Source: Diphasiastrum complanatum (lineage: Eukaryota; Streptophyta; Lycopodiopsida; Lycopodiales; Lycopodiaceae). From it: 64,000 nucleotides of DNA. The notes beneath the pieces are model-generated. The model worked only from the letters and a program-made list of their open reading frames with translations, was not told the DNA's origin and did not search any database. The DNA lies in contig CM055108.1 in NCBI GenBank assembly GCA_029204225.1, positions 21,211,644 through 21,275,643 on the forward strand, in the 5' to 3' direction. Made by a program: the position numbers and the translations under genes. Positions 46,354 through 57,718 of the stretch are shown here, piece after piece; the stretch's first letter is position 1, and each line of letters begins with the position of its first letter.

Positions 46354-47020
46354 CTGTACTTGCTGAAAAGATAGAAAAAATTGTGCTGACAAACTGCATG
46401 CTGAAAAATATAGTTTGCTTCCACCACTCCCCCTCAGGATTGACTCGGGAGTGTAGAGCTTCAGCATTAAACAATCTCAACAAAGAATCCTTGCTGATCC
46501 ACAGGTTTTGTAATCTCTTTTGAAAGTAGAATAAGTTATCCTGGTTTGATAATCTTTGTGTGACGGTAGAAAAATCCAGCATCTTGATAAAAGTGAGGAA
46601 TGAAACCTCTTCCTTTTTTTATCTTTATGGGAATGAAACCCATTATTGAGGAATGTAACCTCCATGATTGAAAGGTCTTCAAGAACTGGCCCTGTCATAT
46701 CAAAGATGTAATTGAGGAATAAAACCATTTTTTATTCTAATCTTTATGGGAATAAAACCCCTTTTTGAGGAATGTAACCTCTTTGCTCAGACGGCTTTGA
46801 CAGAATCTTGGATAGCAAAAAAATCGATATTGATAGCTTAAGACAATGTCTCAAAACATAAAAACTTTTCACACATACAATGAACTCATTTCAAATTGAT
46901 TATTAGATCTTGAAAGACCTGAAATGGTGACCAAAACTTCAAATGTAACAAATGACAAATCTATTTCACACAGTAGATTCAAGATAGCATGTCAGGTTTA
47001 TAACCCGCTCTGATATCAAG
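46354..47020 (-). pseudogene. Internal remnant of a copia element, PBS-like site at its end
   Basis: No protein domain can be read. The stretch has a diverged repeat ('tctttatgggaatgaaaccc' near 46621 and 'tctttatgggaataaaaccc' near 46740, each followed by 'gaggaatgtaacctc'). At 47007-47020 the minus strand reads TTGATATCAGAGCG, a decayed tRNA-Met PBS. So almost the whole gag-pol interior was deleted between PBS and polypurine tract. Confidence 0.5.
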
Positions 47021-47789
47021 TTGGAAGAATATGAATTTATTTTCTTCTCGGTGCGTGCACTACTAGTGACTTAGTAGGCAAACACAAGAACAGAGTAAAT
47101 TTGGCGAAAGCGATGAGCAGACAGTTAGACAAGTCAATGAAGAAACAAAATGTTTCTAATTACAAAGCTTTGCTAGCTTTCAGCCCTCTGTCTAACGAAG
47201 ATGTTTGCAAACATGAAAGTCAAGAGACACGAAGCACGAAAGTTTTGCGAACACCTGACGAAAAGACACAAACACAAAAGATTCGCAAACAAAAATATTT
47301 TGCGGTCCAACATGAGAAAGTCAGACGACGGAAACGAAACCAATGATGCAACATGAAAAACATCGCAAAAAATCCTTTCTGCTCATGCTCCAAAGAGTAC
47401 CAGCAAAGATCATGCAAGTACCCAGAAGTACAGATGTCTGATCTGATGGCATGATGTTAGCAGATACACTCTAGGTCGTTGCTAATCTGCCACTCTTGTA
47501 ATTTTTTGATTATTTGTAGATGCTTAATCACTCTAATCTTAAAGCTACATAGAGTGACTATATACTTACTGGATGATACTTGACACATACAGAATATACA
47601 TAGAAAACAATCTGATGCTTGTAAGCAATCAAGACGAAGACAAGAAGTCCGCTTGCGTGTGAGACGTGTTCTGTGATCAGGATCCATAGTAATCCACAAG
47701 TCCACTAGTAAGCGAGACGTCCACTAGTAAGCAAGACATCCACTTGTGAGAGAACTGTATTTCTCTCACGCCAACGCACTGGATAGATC
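47021..47789. repeat. LTR-like sequence before C8
   Basis: It borders the PBS-like site at its left. Its last part (about 47640-47789, with GTGAGACGTGTTCTGTGATC and GAGAGAACTGTATTTCTCTC) is present in inverted orientation at about 49345-49480. No gene. A short frame of 81 codons at 47101-47346 has no recognisable features. Confidence 0.5.
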
Positions 47790-48353
47790 TGCATGCAGTG
47801 AGTGTATCCATTGCCACAAGAAGGGTCATGCAGCCATGGATTTCTTCCAGAACCCAAGAAACAAATCAGCACATAACAGATAGGAGAACAAAAACAATTC
47901 ATCCTATGTCGAGGAGCTGGCGATTCTAGATTCAGGAGCCATCTCACACTTTGTGACATCAAGACGAATAATGTCGGATTTCAGAAGTGAAGATCCTTCA
48001 AGATTCATAGTTCTTGGAGATGGATCTAAGCATCAAGTGAATGGTATTGGTTCACTATCGCTCAACACCAATGGCAGAGACAGACGGCTCAAAGATGTTC
48101 TATTTGTGCCTATACTACAACAAGACTTGCTTTCTGTAACAAGAATAGCAGATGCAGGGATGCGTGTGACGTTTTCTGACGAAGCATGCAACAAGATTAG
48201 TTGATGCCAATACCAATACTTTAATCGCTGAAGGTAGAAGGAAAGGAAATATATATTATCTAAAGGTATGCCTACCTGCAGATTAGGTGCATCAGACTCA
48301 TGATGACCAGCCAGACACTCTGTGGCATAGGAGACTCTGCCACATGAACTCAA
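47790..48353 (+). pseudogene. Copia C8: zinc knuckle, protease, start of GAG-pre-integrase
   Basis: Plus-strand pieces: a degenerate zinc knuckle (CIHCHKKGHAAMDF, the last Cys replaced by Phe) near 47805-47850. A protease follows with LAILDSGAISHFVTS near 47920-47960, an intact DSG, then FIVLGDGSKHQVNGIGSL and LFVPILQQDLLSVTRI. A break follows SDEACNKIS, then IAEGRRKGNIYYLK and LWHRRLCHMNSM (GAG-pre-integrase) up to 48352. There it meets inverted LTR sequence. The missing continuation is at 49488-49676 on the other strand. Confidence 0.82.
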
Positions 48354-49050
48354 TGCATTTCTATGTCAGTGATTCACACAACGATATTGCAGCTATGTAC
48401 AAATGTATTGTCCATCCAATTATTTGATACACATATTTTATTGTGCCATTCATTTCTGTTACTGCAAGAATGCTATTCTTTATGTCTTGTTTCTGCTTAG
48501 TGCATGGTGATCTATGACACCTCAGTCGCTGGCTTTAATCTCTTGCATTTGTGACTGTTAAGTAGCAATTGTGTCCACTGATCACAAGTAGTTCTACACA
48601 CAATTAGAATGATTCATACACTAGCAATGACATTCTTAAACACACACTGTACATGACCCATTCATGCTCGCTCACACTAATGACTCACACAGTTCATTCA
48701 TTTACAACAAGTGAGACAGACAGTGTAGATGCCTTCGCATATCGATTTTTTTCCTTTCAGATAGATTGCCAGTAATAGGTTCATAACCTTTACAGATTGG
48801 TAATTAGCCTTGTGAAGCACGTGGTTACGTCCGCTACTGTTTTGTGCTCACTTGCATTATTGACTTGTATATTTTGTTATACTTAATCTGATTACAGTTT
48901 TGTCTGTTTTTGCGTTCAGATTCATGTCAATATTGTAATGCTTTTCTACGTTTTGTCTGGTTGTCTGATTGACTGTTGAGAAGAGTAGATGATCTTTCAC
49001 GGTCATGAAACTATCGTGAAACAGTCGTGAAAGCGAAGCAATCATGACTC
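48354..49050 (+). repeat. LTR fragment in inverted orientation
   Basis: The reverse complement of about 45440 down to 44990 (CATTTCTATGTCAGTGATTC, GTAGTTCTACACACAATTAG), then of C1 LTR sequence like 1490-1640. It begins and ends inside the LTR, with no terminal TG or CA, so a rearrangement set its borders. CTCAATGCATTTC occurs at both 48349 and 49051. Confidence 0.75.
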
Positions 49051-49344
49051 AATGCATTTCAGATGGAGTTCAGATGTGGTCGCTGGACACTACCAGCTGA
49101 ATCACTCCTATAGTCCTCCAGAATGTAGTCAGACACTACTAATCCACGTTTACAAAATAATGCAGCATTCAACAAATTCAACCAATGTGCGAAATTGAAA
49201 TGAACGTGAGAATCAGACACACGAATAATAGAAGACACATTTGTATTCAAGATCATACATCATAAATTGACATGTGCACAATGGCTACGAGATCATCTAT
49301 TGATTTATTTTTTATTCTTCAAGCACTGCATGCAGATCCACGCA

Positions 49345-49480
49345 GTGCGTTGGCATGAGAGAAATACAGTTCTCTCACGAGTGGATGTCTTGCTTACTAG
49401 CGGACTTGTGGGACACTATGGATCCTGATCACAAAACACGTCTCGCATGCAGACGGACTTCTTGTCTGTATTTACATTGA
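49345..49480 (-). repeat. Inverted copy of 47640-47789
   Basis: Shares TCTCTCACGAGTGGATGTCTTGCTTACTAG-type sequence and 'atggatcctgatcac' with 47640-47789, on the opposite strand. It is followed at once by the inverted GAG-pre-integrase piece. Confidence 0.78.
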
Positions 49481-49487
49481 ATGGTCC

Positions 49488-49676
49488 CTAGATGTCAGAA
49501 TGCACTAACTCCATAATCTTAGTCGTTCTATAGGAGCCTTTGATGAATGGTGTGCATGACATCTTGCCCTTCAAACATGCATCACAGGTGGTCAAACTGG
49601 TTGCATTCGAGATGCTGACCCCTGTTATCGCTCCATGGTGGCTTGCTTGGTAAAGTGCCATTGAGCTACTATAAAT
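49488..49676 (-). pseudogene. Copia GAG-pre-integrase, continuation of C8 in inverse orientation
   Basis: The minus strand reads SSMALYQASHHGAITGVSIS, CDACLKGKMSCTPF and KIMELVHSDI, the end of a GAG-pre-integrase zinc finger (CDAC) and the first catalytic Asp region (HSD) of integrase. It starts with the same CTCAATG at which C8 is cut on the plus strand. The rest of integrase is missing. Confidence 0.82.
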
Positions 49677-50549
49677 ATAAGTCACTAACATAGAAATGTC
49701 AACTGTTGGTAGCTACTATAGAAAAACAACATGAATCCGTAGCAGTGTGCCACAATGTAGAATACTGCAAGACAATAAGTGATGGAAGGCCGAAACATCA
49801 CAGTAGCAATACTACATGAATCAGCTGCTATTGCCTGTTGCAGGAAGAACGTGAACGTTGAGCAGGTCTGCCTCTAACTTTTTTTCAATCACTCATTTAC
49901 ATATATAGCAACTTGAAGATCTTGTGATATCTTAACTTTACAATTACAAGATAGTTAACAGCTGCTAAACTGATCAATAGATCGGTTCATTGTTGGAGTG
50001 TGAAGACGTAATGATGTGATACTTGGATCTATTGTAAATTTGCAGATGGACGACGCGACACTCCTTGGCTTTTTGGCCTTTTCCTTTAGATAAGGACAAC
50101 CTTCGGCATTTGTAGGACACCGTCGACATTTGTAGGACACCTTCGCAATTTTAAAGACAAGTGTTGCATTTGTTGCCTGTCATAAACTGCGTGTAAAAAT
50201 GCAGTGTCGTATTTTTCGGCTGTTAGAGATTGCATGTAAAAATGCAGTGTCGCATTTTTTGCATTTGTCGCATGTTCAAATTTGCTTGTATTTTTGCAGA
50301 TTATGCAATTGTCCCCTTTTTGTAAGTGTCGCAAAATACTTAGCCGCTTAGGATGGCCTGAGGGCAAAAAGGCGACAGTGTCGGAAATTTCAGCGACAGT
50401 GTCGAATTTTTTGCCTGTGGAAATTCTTGAGTAAAAATGCAGACTGTAGCGACACACGAGTAAAAATGCAGAGTTGTTTTGCCAACAGTTTTGTAGGAAG
50501 GTAATAAACAGATCCTCATTACCAATTGAATTTCAGGGAAGTTCCAACA
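49677..50549 (-). repeat. Copia LTR, C1 family, inner half
   Basis: It closely matches 45455-46336 ('catttacatatatagcar', 'gaatactgcaagacaataag', 'ggatggcctgagggcaaaaa'). The true LTR end, TGTTGGAACTTCC on the minus strand, is at 50549. Its left side is truncated at the C8 junction. Confidence 0.78.
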
Positions 50550-50775
50550 ACACAAGGATCTATTCTTCCTCTCGGCCACCCCATTTTGAGAAGGGGAATA
50601 GGCACAAGAGAACTCCTTTTTGATGCCTTCTTGCTCACAATAGTCATGGAATTTGTTGGAGATGTACTCTCCACCTCCATCACTCCTCAAAGCTTTGATC
50701 TTAAAAGAGAATTGCTTCTCAACATATGCTTGAATATGAGAAAATAATCATACACCATGGATTTTGCTGTCAAGA
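50550..50775 (-). pseudogene. Copia integrase core fragment
   Basis: The minus strand reads EKQFSFKIKALRSDGGGEYI, NKFHDYCEQEGIKKEFS, SPSQNGVAERKNRSL, the second Asp and the Glu of the DDE triad. It ends exactly at the LTR start at 50549, so the LTR-bearing element inserted in this integrase. It is a different copia family from C8. Confidence 0.85.
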
Positions 50776-51408
50776 AGTAAAAAATTTCCACCTTCTCCTC
50801 CTAAGTCGTTTGTAGCACGGAAAGCGGGCTCGAACCTAGGAGCCGTGAAGATGCTTGCAAAACAAAGAGTGTTAACATCCACTTCTACTTGCAAACAAAT
50901 AGCATTCCAACCAAAACATCACCAAGATAAGCTAACCATTAACTCTATCTCTCTCACTTCTCTCACATTCTATTCCAACACACTCACACACACACTCTTC
51001 CACCCACTCTCACTCTAACATCCAATCTACTCTTTTTAACCACACTCTCTAGCTTAACTAGAAATAGAAACACTCAAAGAGGAAGCACTTATGCTAAAAT
51101 GGGGCTAAAATAGCAAGAACTTAAGCAAATATGCATACTACGCAAAGTCACACTAAATTTAGCCAAACACCAAAATTAGCACAAGTGGACCCAAAATGGC
51201 AGCACTTAGCTCTCATGCATTAAGGATACAAATTATTTAGAAGGGGCTTCTCTTTATAGAAGCTTGTGGAGTGTCCTTTCCACATTTACTTATGGGACTA
51301 GGAATTTCAAGTCTCAATATAGAATGCAAGTTCTTTTTAGAATCTTGACATTGACTTTTGCATACTTTTTTAAGTCTAAGTTTAAATCTTGAGACTTGCA
51401 AAAATTGG
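50776..51408 (-). repeat. 3' LTR region of gypsy B (approximate)
   Basis: It matches 16020-16490 beside gypsy A and is bordered on its inner side by a purine run (about 51409-51424 on the minus strand). The outer limit is set by the copia integrase fragment ending at about 50775, which suggests truncation. Confidence 0.55.
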
Positions 51409-51549
51409 TTTCCTGTCTCCTAGTGACTAATGGCACCACAAGTTGGACTTATGCATGCAGGGTGCCATACTTGGGGCCTAACGCAACTTATCTACTGACG
51501 GCTCTTCAAGATGGGCTTATACACGCAGGATGTCATGCTTGGGCCATTA

Positions 51550-54500
51550 ATTATGCAAAATTGATATTTACATTAGCTTCATCCCTATAAGGTACTACTT
51601 TCCTGAGTTCTCCCAAGCTCCATTGAAATGCCCCTTGGGCCTTGTATTCCGGCCCCCACACTCTCCCGCTGCTAAATGGTTGCCAGTCCCATGGCAATTC
51701 ACTTGAATAGGGCTTCCTGCAGCTCGGCGTCCTGCGCTTCATTGGTCTTGCGGATTTCCTGGATGAGTTTTCCGTAACCCTCCAGTGCTTAGGCTCGTAT
51801 AGTGTTGTCATCCTTGAGAGGCCCGAACACATGGGAGCTATGGGGCAACCATTGGGAGCGTTGCCGCTCTTCCACTCGCGCTGCATGTTGGGATGTCGTC
51901 ATTGCTGCTCGGTAATAAATTCTTGCCATGGTTAACTGGTCCTTTCGTTTAAGACTAGGGAAAGGAGTGTTGGGATCAAAAAACAAGGGACCCAAGGAGC
52001 GATTCCAATGGAATTCGAGAGTACTAAGGAAAACAAGTTCCTTGCAATTGAGCATTGCTTGTCACACCATGGAATCAACCGATTGGTGGTGCCTGTGATG
52101 AAACTGCTCCAAGGCGTACTGGAAATTTGCTTGGTTCTTCCAAGTCCTGGAGTTTGGAATGATGGGCCAGTTTGGTGGTGCACTGGCATCCTCCTGTTTT
52201 TCGGGCCACGTTGCTCTTCTGGGGATGGGTAGATAGCGGGGATTCACGGGTAGATACCTGGGAATCCGAAAATATTCGTCCAAGACTTTTTTGTCATCCT
52301 TGAAGAGGTCGTTGCGCCATATGGGTTGGGGTGCCAGCTGCGCGGAGATCTGTTCTTCCTTGCCTTTGATTTCGGAGCATGGCAACACATATCCCCCTCG
52401 CATCTCGTCTTCTGGATAAGTGGCCTCGTACTCTTGGATGGATTCTTCTAGTGACTTTGGTTTTTTAAATATAGTTCTGGCTCTAGGTGGGGTTATGCCG
52501 TAGCTTGGCCTTGTTGTGCGTGAACCACCAGGGGATAGAATGTCCGGTGTGGCGGCAGCCGCAGATGGGTCTTCCTCGAGAATGTCGTCAATAGAAAAGG
52601 ATGCATCAAAGTCAACATGGGCCGGGTTGGAGGCTTGTGCGCTGGCTGGTGGGGCGCTTTAAGGTGTGGCAGGAGGTTCTCTGGTCGCAAGCAAAGCATC
52701 AAGCTGTTTTTCTAGCTCTTCATTCTGTTTCTCCATTCCAGTAAGTACCTCAATGAATGGCTGGATATATTCAGATTGTTGAGCTTGAAAATTCTGCAAC
52801 GTTGTATGACAAGTCTGAAGTTTGGCTAAGAGCTCATTGTATGTTTCTACAGGGACCGGAGATGAATTTGGTTGCGGTGAAACTGAAAGATAGAAATAAA
52901 TCATTTGTTTTTGTTGTCGCACATTTTTTTCCAGGTTTTGATGACCGCTTCTTTTCCAAGAGTTGTATTGATTTGGCGTGAGGTCCGCTGCTTTTCTGCC
53001 TGGAGTTGGACGTCATGGTGTTTCTGTGCCTGTTGCAATGTTGAGGCCAGTTGTTGGTGTGATTGGATGCTAGAACACATTGCATCCATTTCTTGTTGCA
53101 TCATGGCCATCTGCATCCTTGCGTGATCAGCTTCTTGTTGCTTTTTGTTGGTTATGGAGCTCAAGGTCATGTTTAGCTTTCATTGCTGACTCCGCTCGGT
53201 GATGGTGGTGGAGTCGATCTTGCAACAACCAGTTGAGATCCCTAATCAGGTTGTGCGCATGAGAAAGTGCACTGGCTACTGGGACATCAACCTCCTCTGG
53301 TGGCTTGCCAAAATCTGGGATCGTGTGGATGGCTCTAGATGGGACTGCTTGAGCCTCTACGTTCTGAGGGAGATTCTTATCGTACACATTGGGGGGGTCG
53401 GCTCCATCAGGGTATCCCATATAGGTGTGCGTGGGCGACCCTTCTCCTTGATCAAGAATGATAATCTCTTTCCCTTGAGTGTCTGGAGCCTCTTTGGAGG
53501 TATCTGCTACCATGGAATCTTTAGGTTGATCTTCGATCGTTGTGTGCCTTGGTGGTGAGTTGATCTCTGTTGGAATCCAGGGTAGAGGGGGAAGCTAAAA
53601 AGATGGCTTCCGCTTGAGTAGCTCATGGAGTCAGCTGCTCTGCCTTGAAGGGCTAGTTGGAATAGCCATTGCTGCTGCTGGTGATGTTGCTTCATCCATT
53701 AGCATGGATTCCAACTGCATGGCAAAAGGATGTTTGGGCGAGTTGGGTGTGGCTTGGACTGCTGCATGTGCCGAAAGGTGTTGGACTGCTTGCTTCCAAT
53801 CCTTATCCTCTAGCGTGGACTTCTTAGATTTTGCCTTAGAAGACATGGCCTCAATGGGAGATTCTACTGGAAAGTCCGTTGAAGGATCAATTAGGTCGCC
53901 CGCTTGGTGTATTGCTAGTTGAGTGAGAAGTGGTCCCACTGCAGCCTGCTTCTTTGGAGAGAGAAGGGCCTTAAAATTTTCTTCTTGGACTAGGTGAGCC
54001 CAACTATAGTTGTATCCATCTGGCTCAGTAATAGCAGCTAGTAGGTACATAAAGAAGATCATTGAAATGCGAGCCTTTCTTGACCTTGCCACCTGAAAAA
54101 AGTTGACTACGAAGGTAGCAGCTCCTTGAAGAACTTCATCAATGATGGTTTCAAGTAATAGGCCATCATTCGTGCACCATGCCTTTTTAGTAATGTCCAT
54201 ATACTTTTCGACTTTCACAGCCCTTGTCTTGTGTGCGGACATGTGCCTTGGTCCGTCAGGAATGCCAATTGCCATAAGAGCTTCTGTGGCAAATGAGACG
54301 GTGTGTGTCACTTGGTTCAGCCTGTACTTGAAGCTCGGAATATCCGGAACGGTTGAGTGGAATGCATATTCCACAATGATCATGAATTGGCATACAGGAG
54401 GAGAATAGTCTTGAAATCCGCAGGTCTTCAACAGGGGCTCCCCTGATTTCCACCATTTCCATGCCTCATATTGTTTTGGCACTGGGAAAAGTTCTGGTAT

Positions 54501-54683
54501 GGCTGGCTTTTCCTCCATCATTTCGTCATCTGATCCGCTTGGAGTGAGATCCTCTTCTCCCGCAATGAAATCTGGGTCCAAGTCTTGTGTGAGCTTGAGC
54601 TTTTTGACTGGTCGTGTAGGATCAATTATGGCTTTGCCTTTATCTTTATCCTCCTTCACCATCTTGGCAAGTTTTAAGTCCAA
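51550..54683 (-). pseudogene. Gypsy B ORF3 region between pol and 3' LTR, broken
   Basis: A sense-strand coding region after pol. It opens with an uninterrupted frame of 350 codons (54683-53631): lysine-rich N-terminus, then AWKWWKSGEPLLKTCGFQDY, VCQFMIIVEYAFHS, FATEALMAIGIPDGP, and a hydrophobic stretch ISMIFFMYLLAAI. Pieces in shifted frames follow: DLNWLLQDRLHHHHRAESAM and MQQEMDAMCSSIQSHQQLAS (predicted coiled coil, 53513-52901), GMEKQNEELEKQLDALLATR (52922-52659), RYLPVNPRYLPIPRRATWP (52403-52062) and the C-terminus shared with gypsy A (52055-51551). The position is that of the env-like ORF of Athila-group elements, but I see no signal peptide or clear membrane anchor. Function unknown. 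Confidence 0.7.
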
Positions 54684-55747
54684 AAAGTGCTTAATTGTCT
54701 AGAAATAGTAAGTTCAAAAGTGAAAAGGAGCAATAAAAGCTGCTAAATATAGCAAGTGAGCTTTGAGAATGAATGGATGACCTTTATGACTACTAGATTG
54801 TGCTTTGGGGATGCTGGAAAATTTCTAGAAAATTTCGGCAGCATGTCTCTAGCAAGTGTGAGTTTTGAATGGATCCCACCTCCTTATATAGACCCCGCCC
54901 CTCCAAATTTGGGGAACCAAGATGTTAGATATCAATTCGACTAAAACAGACAATGGTGATAGAGGCAAACCAAGATTAGGTCATTCACACATGTGGGGCT
55001 CCAAAACAGTGCTAAAAATGGCCAAAAAACTTAGTTCAACTCAAAAAATCACTAAATCTCTATTTTTGGGAGTCTGGCTGGGGATCTTGGGTCGCCAATT
55101 GGGCAGTAGTTTTAGCATAGAAAGATGTGCAAAATATCAAGGGGGCGAACCATGATGTCATTTTCACACATGTGGGGAGCCTGTTTAGTGATTTTTGAAA
55201 AATGGGTCCCCAACAAAAATTGGCTGGGAGTCATGGTGTGCCTCACTCATTGTTGATAGAGCATAATATGAGGAGTCTACTGTGAAGAGGAAGAGGCAAC
55301 ATCTCAAAAAGACAAGCCTATAGGTGGGTTTAAGTGATTATTACTATTTTTGGTCTACAGGGTTGGGATTCAGGGTTCATAGTTCCCCTGACTCAATTTA
55401 GACTTATCAAGATGTGTTCTAGCCATGGTCAAATAGGAGAATCAAGACAATGAAAATTGGGAGAGATATTGAGGTTTTTGTCTCCGCTAGTGACTTGTGT
55501 TGTTCAACTTGGCTGAATAGTGAAGGGCTTGGAACTGTTCCGATCATTGGCAAATGGTATTTCCTTCACTAGCACTGATTTTGGCACTGAGTTCAATTTT
55601 TTTTTTTTTTGGATCCAATGCTTCACTTTGTTGCACAATACTATATTTGGTCGCCTTCAACGTCCTTACTTGTAACCTGTACTAACTCCATGAACCATGT
55701 AGATTGTTTTTTCGTCCCTAGAGATACTCTACTCTCTACACATAACA
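54684..55747. other. Gypsy B spacer between pol and ORF3
   Basis: About 1.06 kb with no gene. Sequence words recur, such as 'ttcacacatgtgggg' (54986 and 55166) and 'gcgaaccatgatgtc' / 'gcaaaccaagattagg', giving a degenerate repeat of about 180-190 bp. The end of the repeat ('cctgactcaatttagacttatcaag' near 55389) resembles part of the 335-bp repeat at 62787-63540 on the other side of the element. Confidence 0.5.
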
Positions 55748-56520
55748 TCACTCCTTGTACATTGTATCACAAAAAGACAGACAAATAGAAGAACTGTTCA
55801 TAAACCACTGGGAAAATCCAAAGAAAGGCAAAAAAAAAATAATCATACAAAGAAAAAATGATGAAGGATATACAGTGGGAGGTAAGTGGTAATAGCGCCT
55901 TAGCCGACTACCATTTACCAAGGTGGGTAAAAGGTCACCCTCCAGTGTGGCCAATTGAACTATGCCATTCTCGAATATTTTCATTACTTGGTAGGGACCG
56001 AGGCCTGAAAATTTCAATTTGCCTTTCGTGACCTTGCTCTGATACATTAATGCTAGGTCACCTTTGTGTAAGTCCTTTTGTTTTAGGACATGGTCATGCC
56101 AGGCTTTGCGGCGTTTCTTTTCGGTGTGCAATGCATGCAAGGCAATGGTTCGGATTTCACATAAATTCATCAATAAGCCTAATCGACGTTGGGTAGACTT
56201 ACTTGTGTCTAATCATTCCATCACGGCTACTCTTAGGCTAGGGACAATGAACTCAGCAGGCATTACAGCCTCGAGTCCATAGACTAGTTGAAATGGGGTA
56301 TGGCCAGTGGCAAGCTTATAGGTTGTTCGAAATGCCCATAAAGATGCTTGGAGTTTATGTTCCCAATCGGACGTACTGGCTTCCACGGTCTTTGTGATAA
56401 TATTGCACAAAATCTTGTTGGAAGATTCGGCCTGTCCATTACATCGGGGATAATAAGGCGTACTCTTGTGATAAACCACAAGGAATTCAGCTAGGAGTAT
56501 TCATATTGTTTCATTTAGGA
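55748..56520 (-). pseudogene. Gypsy B integrase C-terminal half
   Basis: Frames 56479-56213 and 56173-55748. The first holds TPYYPRCNGQAESSNKIL, with the catalytic Glu, and AFRTTYKLATGHTPFQLVYG. The second holds ALHALHTEKKRRKAWHDH, LKFSGLGPYQVMKIFENG and PTLVNGSRLRRYYH. A frame break separates them near 56190-56215. There is no chromodomain. Confidence 0.88.
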
Positions 56521-57376
56521 AATGAGTTCCGCGATCACTCACAAGTTCTAAAGGGCATCGGAAGCGCGTGATGATGCTCTCATAGAGAAACTTAGCTGTG
56601 TCGGCTACATTGGCTACTCTAATGGGCTTCGCTTCTACCCACTGTAAAATAATCTGTTGCCACTATAATATATCGGGCTTGACTTCCTCTAGCGGCTAGG
56701 TGGATGGGACCAACATAATCTATGCCCCATTTTTCGAAAGGATTTTCTGCTATGATAGGCTTTAAAGGCATAAACCCAGATTTTCTCGTTTTGTGGCTCT
56801 TTGGCACACATCACAGTGTTTCACAAAGGTTGTCACATCACGGTGTAGGGTAGGCCACCAAAATCCTTCTTGGAGGACCTTTTGAGTAGTAGCGTTAGCG
56901 GCCAAGTGACCACCACCAATTCCTTCATGAGTTGTACTAATAATATGTTTTATTTCATGGTCCAGTAGGCATCTTCGAAGGATATGGTCTATCCCCATTC
57001 GATAAAGTTGTCCAGCTATTAAGCTATATGGGGTAGCTTTTATTATCAACTTTCGTTGATCTACGGAAGGTAGAAAAGGATCAGGTCGTGCCCTTACAAG
57101 ATATTCAACTATATCGGCAGCCCATTCTGGAACTACATCAGCATAAAAAATATGAGCATCCGGGAGTTCATCATCAACTCCCACTTCTTCTCGACATGTT
57201 GTCAATCTAGAAAGGTGATTAGCCAAATAATGTTGTTTTTCGGTCCTAACCACTATCCGAAGTTCAAACTCTTGAAGCTGTAAAAGCCATCGTGTAGTAC
57301 AGCCCGTTGTAGAAGGTCGATTTCCCAAGTATAACAATGGTTGATGGTCAACATAAAAGGTGAAAGGGTTGGCCAA
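56521..57376 (-). pseudogene. Gypsy B RNase H end, integrase zinc finger and core start
   Basis: The frame 57376-56762 begins in RNase H (FYVDHQPLLYLGNRP, TGCTTRWLLQLQEFE, HYLANHLSR) and goes into the integrase HHCC finger (THEGIGGGHLAANATTQKVL, WWPTLHRDV, HCDVCQRATK). The core follows in another frame (56807-56619: FEKWGIDYVGPIHL with the first Asp, and IIVATDYFTVGRSEAH with the second). A frameshift at about 56800 and the change YFTVGRSEAH, normally YFTKWxEA, mark decay. Confidence 0.88.
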
Positions 57377-57385
57377 AAGGTAATG

Positions 57386-57718
57386 TCAAAATTTCTTAAT
57401 GCTAAAAATCATGGCAAGGGCCTCCCGTTCGGTGGTAGTGTATTTAACTTCGGCTTCAATGAGCTGACGGCTCACGAAGCGGATGGGGAAATCTTTCTTT
57501 TTCTCACCTGGTTGGGTCAACACGATCCCTATTGCATACTTAGATGCATCCGTGTGCACGTGAAATTCGATGCTCCAATTTGGAGACCGTAGGATTGGGG
57601 CGGTGACCAAGGCTTGCTTAATCTTCTCGAAGGCGTCTAGGGCTTCCTGTGTCCACTTAGGTTCAACAGTGAGCTGTAGAGAGGCAAGGCCAATAATGCA
57701 AATAGTAGTATGAAACAT
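57386..57718 (-). pseudogene. Gypsy B RNase H, N-terminal part
   Basis: Reads WTQEALDAFEKIKQALVTAP, then FHVHTDASKYAIGIVLTQPG, with the catalytic Asp, and YTTTEREALAMIFSIKKF, with the catalytic Glu. It degrades the RNA strand of the RNA:DNA hybrid. It is separated from the next frame by a break near 57380 and from RT by one near 57640-57720. Gypsy A lacks this domain. Confidence 0.87.

Noticed and set aside
47101-47346. 81-codon lysine-rich frame
   Set aside because: It lies in LTR-like sequence and shows no family resemblance.
53631-54683. Gypsy B ORF3 as a classical retroviral envelope gene
   Set aside because: The position fits, but I see no signal peptide, furin-like site or clear C-terminal membrane anchor. 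I call it ORF3 of unknown function.
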